From Burkholderia sp. HI2500 (GTDB lineage: Bacteria; Pseudomonadota; Gammaproteobacteria; Burkholderiales; Burkholderiaceae), in the NCBI RefSeq assembly GCF_002223055.1, contig NZ_NKFL01000004.1, positions 1,984,001 to 2,048,000 of the forward strand: DNA of 64,000 bases. The letters run 5' to 3'. Positions within the stretch are counted from its first letter, which is position 1; the number at the start of each line of letters is the position of its first letter. Shown here piece after piece: positions 63,279 through 64,000 of the stretch. A model generated the notes under the pieces. That model searched no databases. It was not told the origin of the DNA and saw only the letters and a list, made by a program, of their open reading frames with translations. Both the position numbers and the translations under genes were made by a program.

Positions 63279-64000
63279 ATGACAGCCCTCCTCATCGACG
63301 GCAACGCCCTTTCGAAGACCCTGCGCGCACAGGCCGCCGAACGCGCCGCCGCCCTGACCGCACGCGGCCACCAGCCCGGTCTCGCGGTGATCCTCGTCGG
63401 CGCCAACCCGGCAAGCGAAGTCTACGTGCGCAACAAGATCAAGGCGTGCGAGGACAACGGTTTCTTCTCGCTGAAGGACGCGTACCCGGACACGCTGTCG
63501 GAAGCCGACCTGCTCGCGCACATCGACGCGCTGAACCGCGATCCGAAGATCCACGGCATCCTCGTCCAGTTGCCGCTGCCCAAGCACATCGACAGCCACA
63601 AGGTGATCGAGGCGATCGCACCGGAAAAGGACGTCGACGGCTTCCACGTCGCGAACGCCGGCGCGCTGATGACCGGCAAGCCGCTGTTCCGCCCGTGCAC
63701 GCCGTACGGCGTGATGAAGATGTTCGAGGCGCACGACATCCCGCTGCAGGGCGCGAACGCGGTCGTGATCGGCCGCTCGAACATCGTCGGCAAGCCGATG
63801 GCGATGATGCTGCTCGACGCCGGCGCGACCGTGACGATCTGCCACAGCAAGACGCGCGACCTCGCCGCGCACACGCGGCAGGCCGACATCGTGGTCGCCG
63901 CAGTCGGCAAGCGCAACATCCTGACCGCCGACATGGTGAAGCCCGGCGCGACGGTGATCGACGTCGGCATGAACCGCGACGACGCGGGCAAGCTGTGCGG
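63279..64000 (+). CDS. folD: Bifunctional methylene-THF dehydrogenase/cyclohydrolase FolD, 3' end outside window
   Basis: The first 240 residues of FolD, which interconverts 5,10-methylene-THF and 10-formyl-THF. Visible are the substrate lysine motif [13 protein letters not shown] near residue 50, [12 protein letters not shown] near 90, and the NADP-binding [17 protein letters not shown] near 165. About 45 residues remain outside the window. ATG at 63279 gives [11 protein letters not shown]. No defect seen. Confidence 0.97.
   Translation, partial: MTALLIDGNALSKTLRAQAAERAAALTARGHQPGLAVILVGANPASEVYVRNKIKACEDNGFFSLKDAYPDTLSEADLLAHIDALNRDPKIHGILVQLPLPKHIDSHKVIEAIAPEKDVDGFHVANAGALMTGKPLFRPCTPYGVMKMFEAHDIPLQGANAVVIGRSNIVGKPMAMMLLDAGATVTICHSKTRDLAAHTRQADIVVAAVGKRNILTADMVKPGATVIDVGMNRDDAGKLC

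Overview
The window is a 64 kb stretch of a high-GC, densely coding beta-proteobacterial chromosome. Gene order and protein sequences (mutS, bamC/dapA, pyrG-kdsA-eno-ftsB, the isc operon, pdh E1/E2/E3, a phasin, FixLJ-type regulators) point to Burkholderia, most likely the main chromosome of a Burkholderia cepacia complex member. That assignment rests on recognition of the proteins, not on a search. Almost everything is core housekeeping. No rRNA, tRNA, CRISPR array, transposase or prophage was seen.

Layout. 1-2605 (+): 3' part of suhB and a FAD-dependent oxidoreductase. 2606-4665: a short AT-richer accessory insert bounded by copies of the mutS promoter and 5' end, holding an orphan protein tail, a small membrane protein and an exported/cytosolic gene pair. 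4666-8575 (+): mutS and an exported phosphoesterase-like protein, converging on slyD; roxA and an alanine-rich lipoprotein follow. 10960-20030 (-): a long same-strand run of MBL hydrolase, bamC, dapA, methyltransferase, trpS, M50 protease, yciO, PHP phosphatase, hydrolase and a DUF455 protein. 20180-22174 (+): gamma carbonic anhydrase, hslO and a lipoprotein. 22265-33338 (-): ftsB, eno, kdsA, pyrG, a hydrolase, comEC, tatD, lolD and lolC/E. 33489-40235 (+): rpfE-like gene, recJ, prfB (programmed frameshift), lysS and a glycine-zipper protein. 40365-49488 (-): the complete iscRSUA-hscBA-fdx-iscX operon, a tyrosine phosphatase and lutBA. 49672-52959: an IclR regulator, pbpG and the phasin phaP. 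53162-59615 (-): pyruvate dehydrogenase lpdA, aceF and aceE. 59889-64000 (+): a membrane sensor kinase and FixJ-type regulator divergent from aceE, then the 5' part of folD.

How it works together. Several blocks are coherent units: Fe-S cluster assembly under IscR autorepression; conversion of pyruvate to acetyl-CoA with a divergent sensor/regulator pair; outer-membrane biogenesis (BamC, LolCD, KdsA); and translation/repair genes (recJ, prfB, lysS, mutS). The most unusual part is the insert in front of mutS, where three copies of the mutS upstream region frame what looks like debris of a toxin/immunity-like or other fast-evolving locus. Other points of note are a four-cysteine cluster in TrpRS, paired palindromes at phaP and at the aceE/kinase promoter region, a terminator inside the isc operon, and 49-bp hairpin repeats next to comEC.
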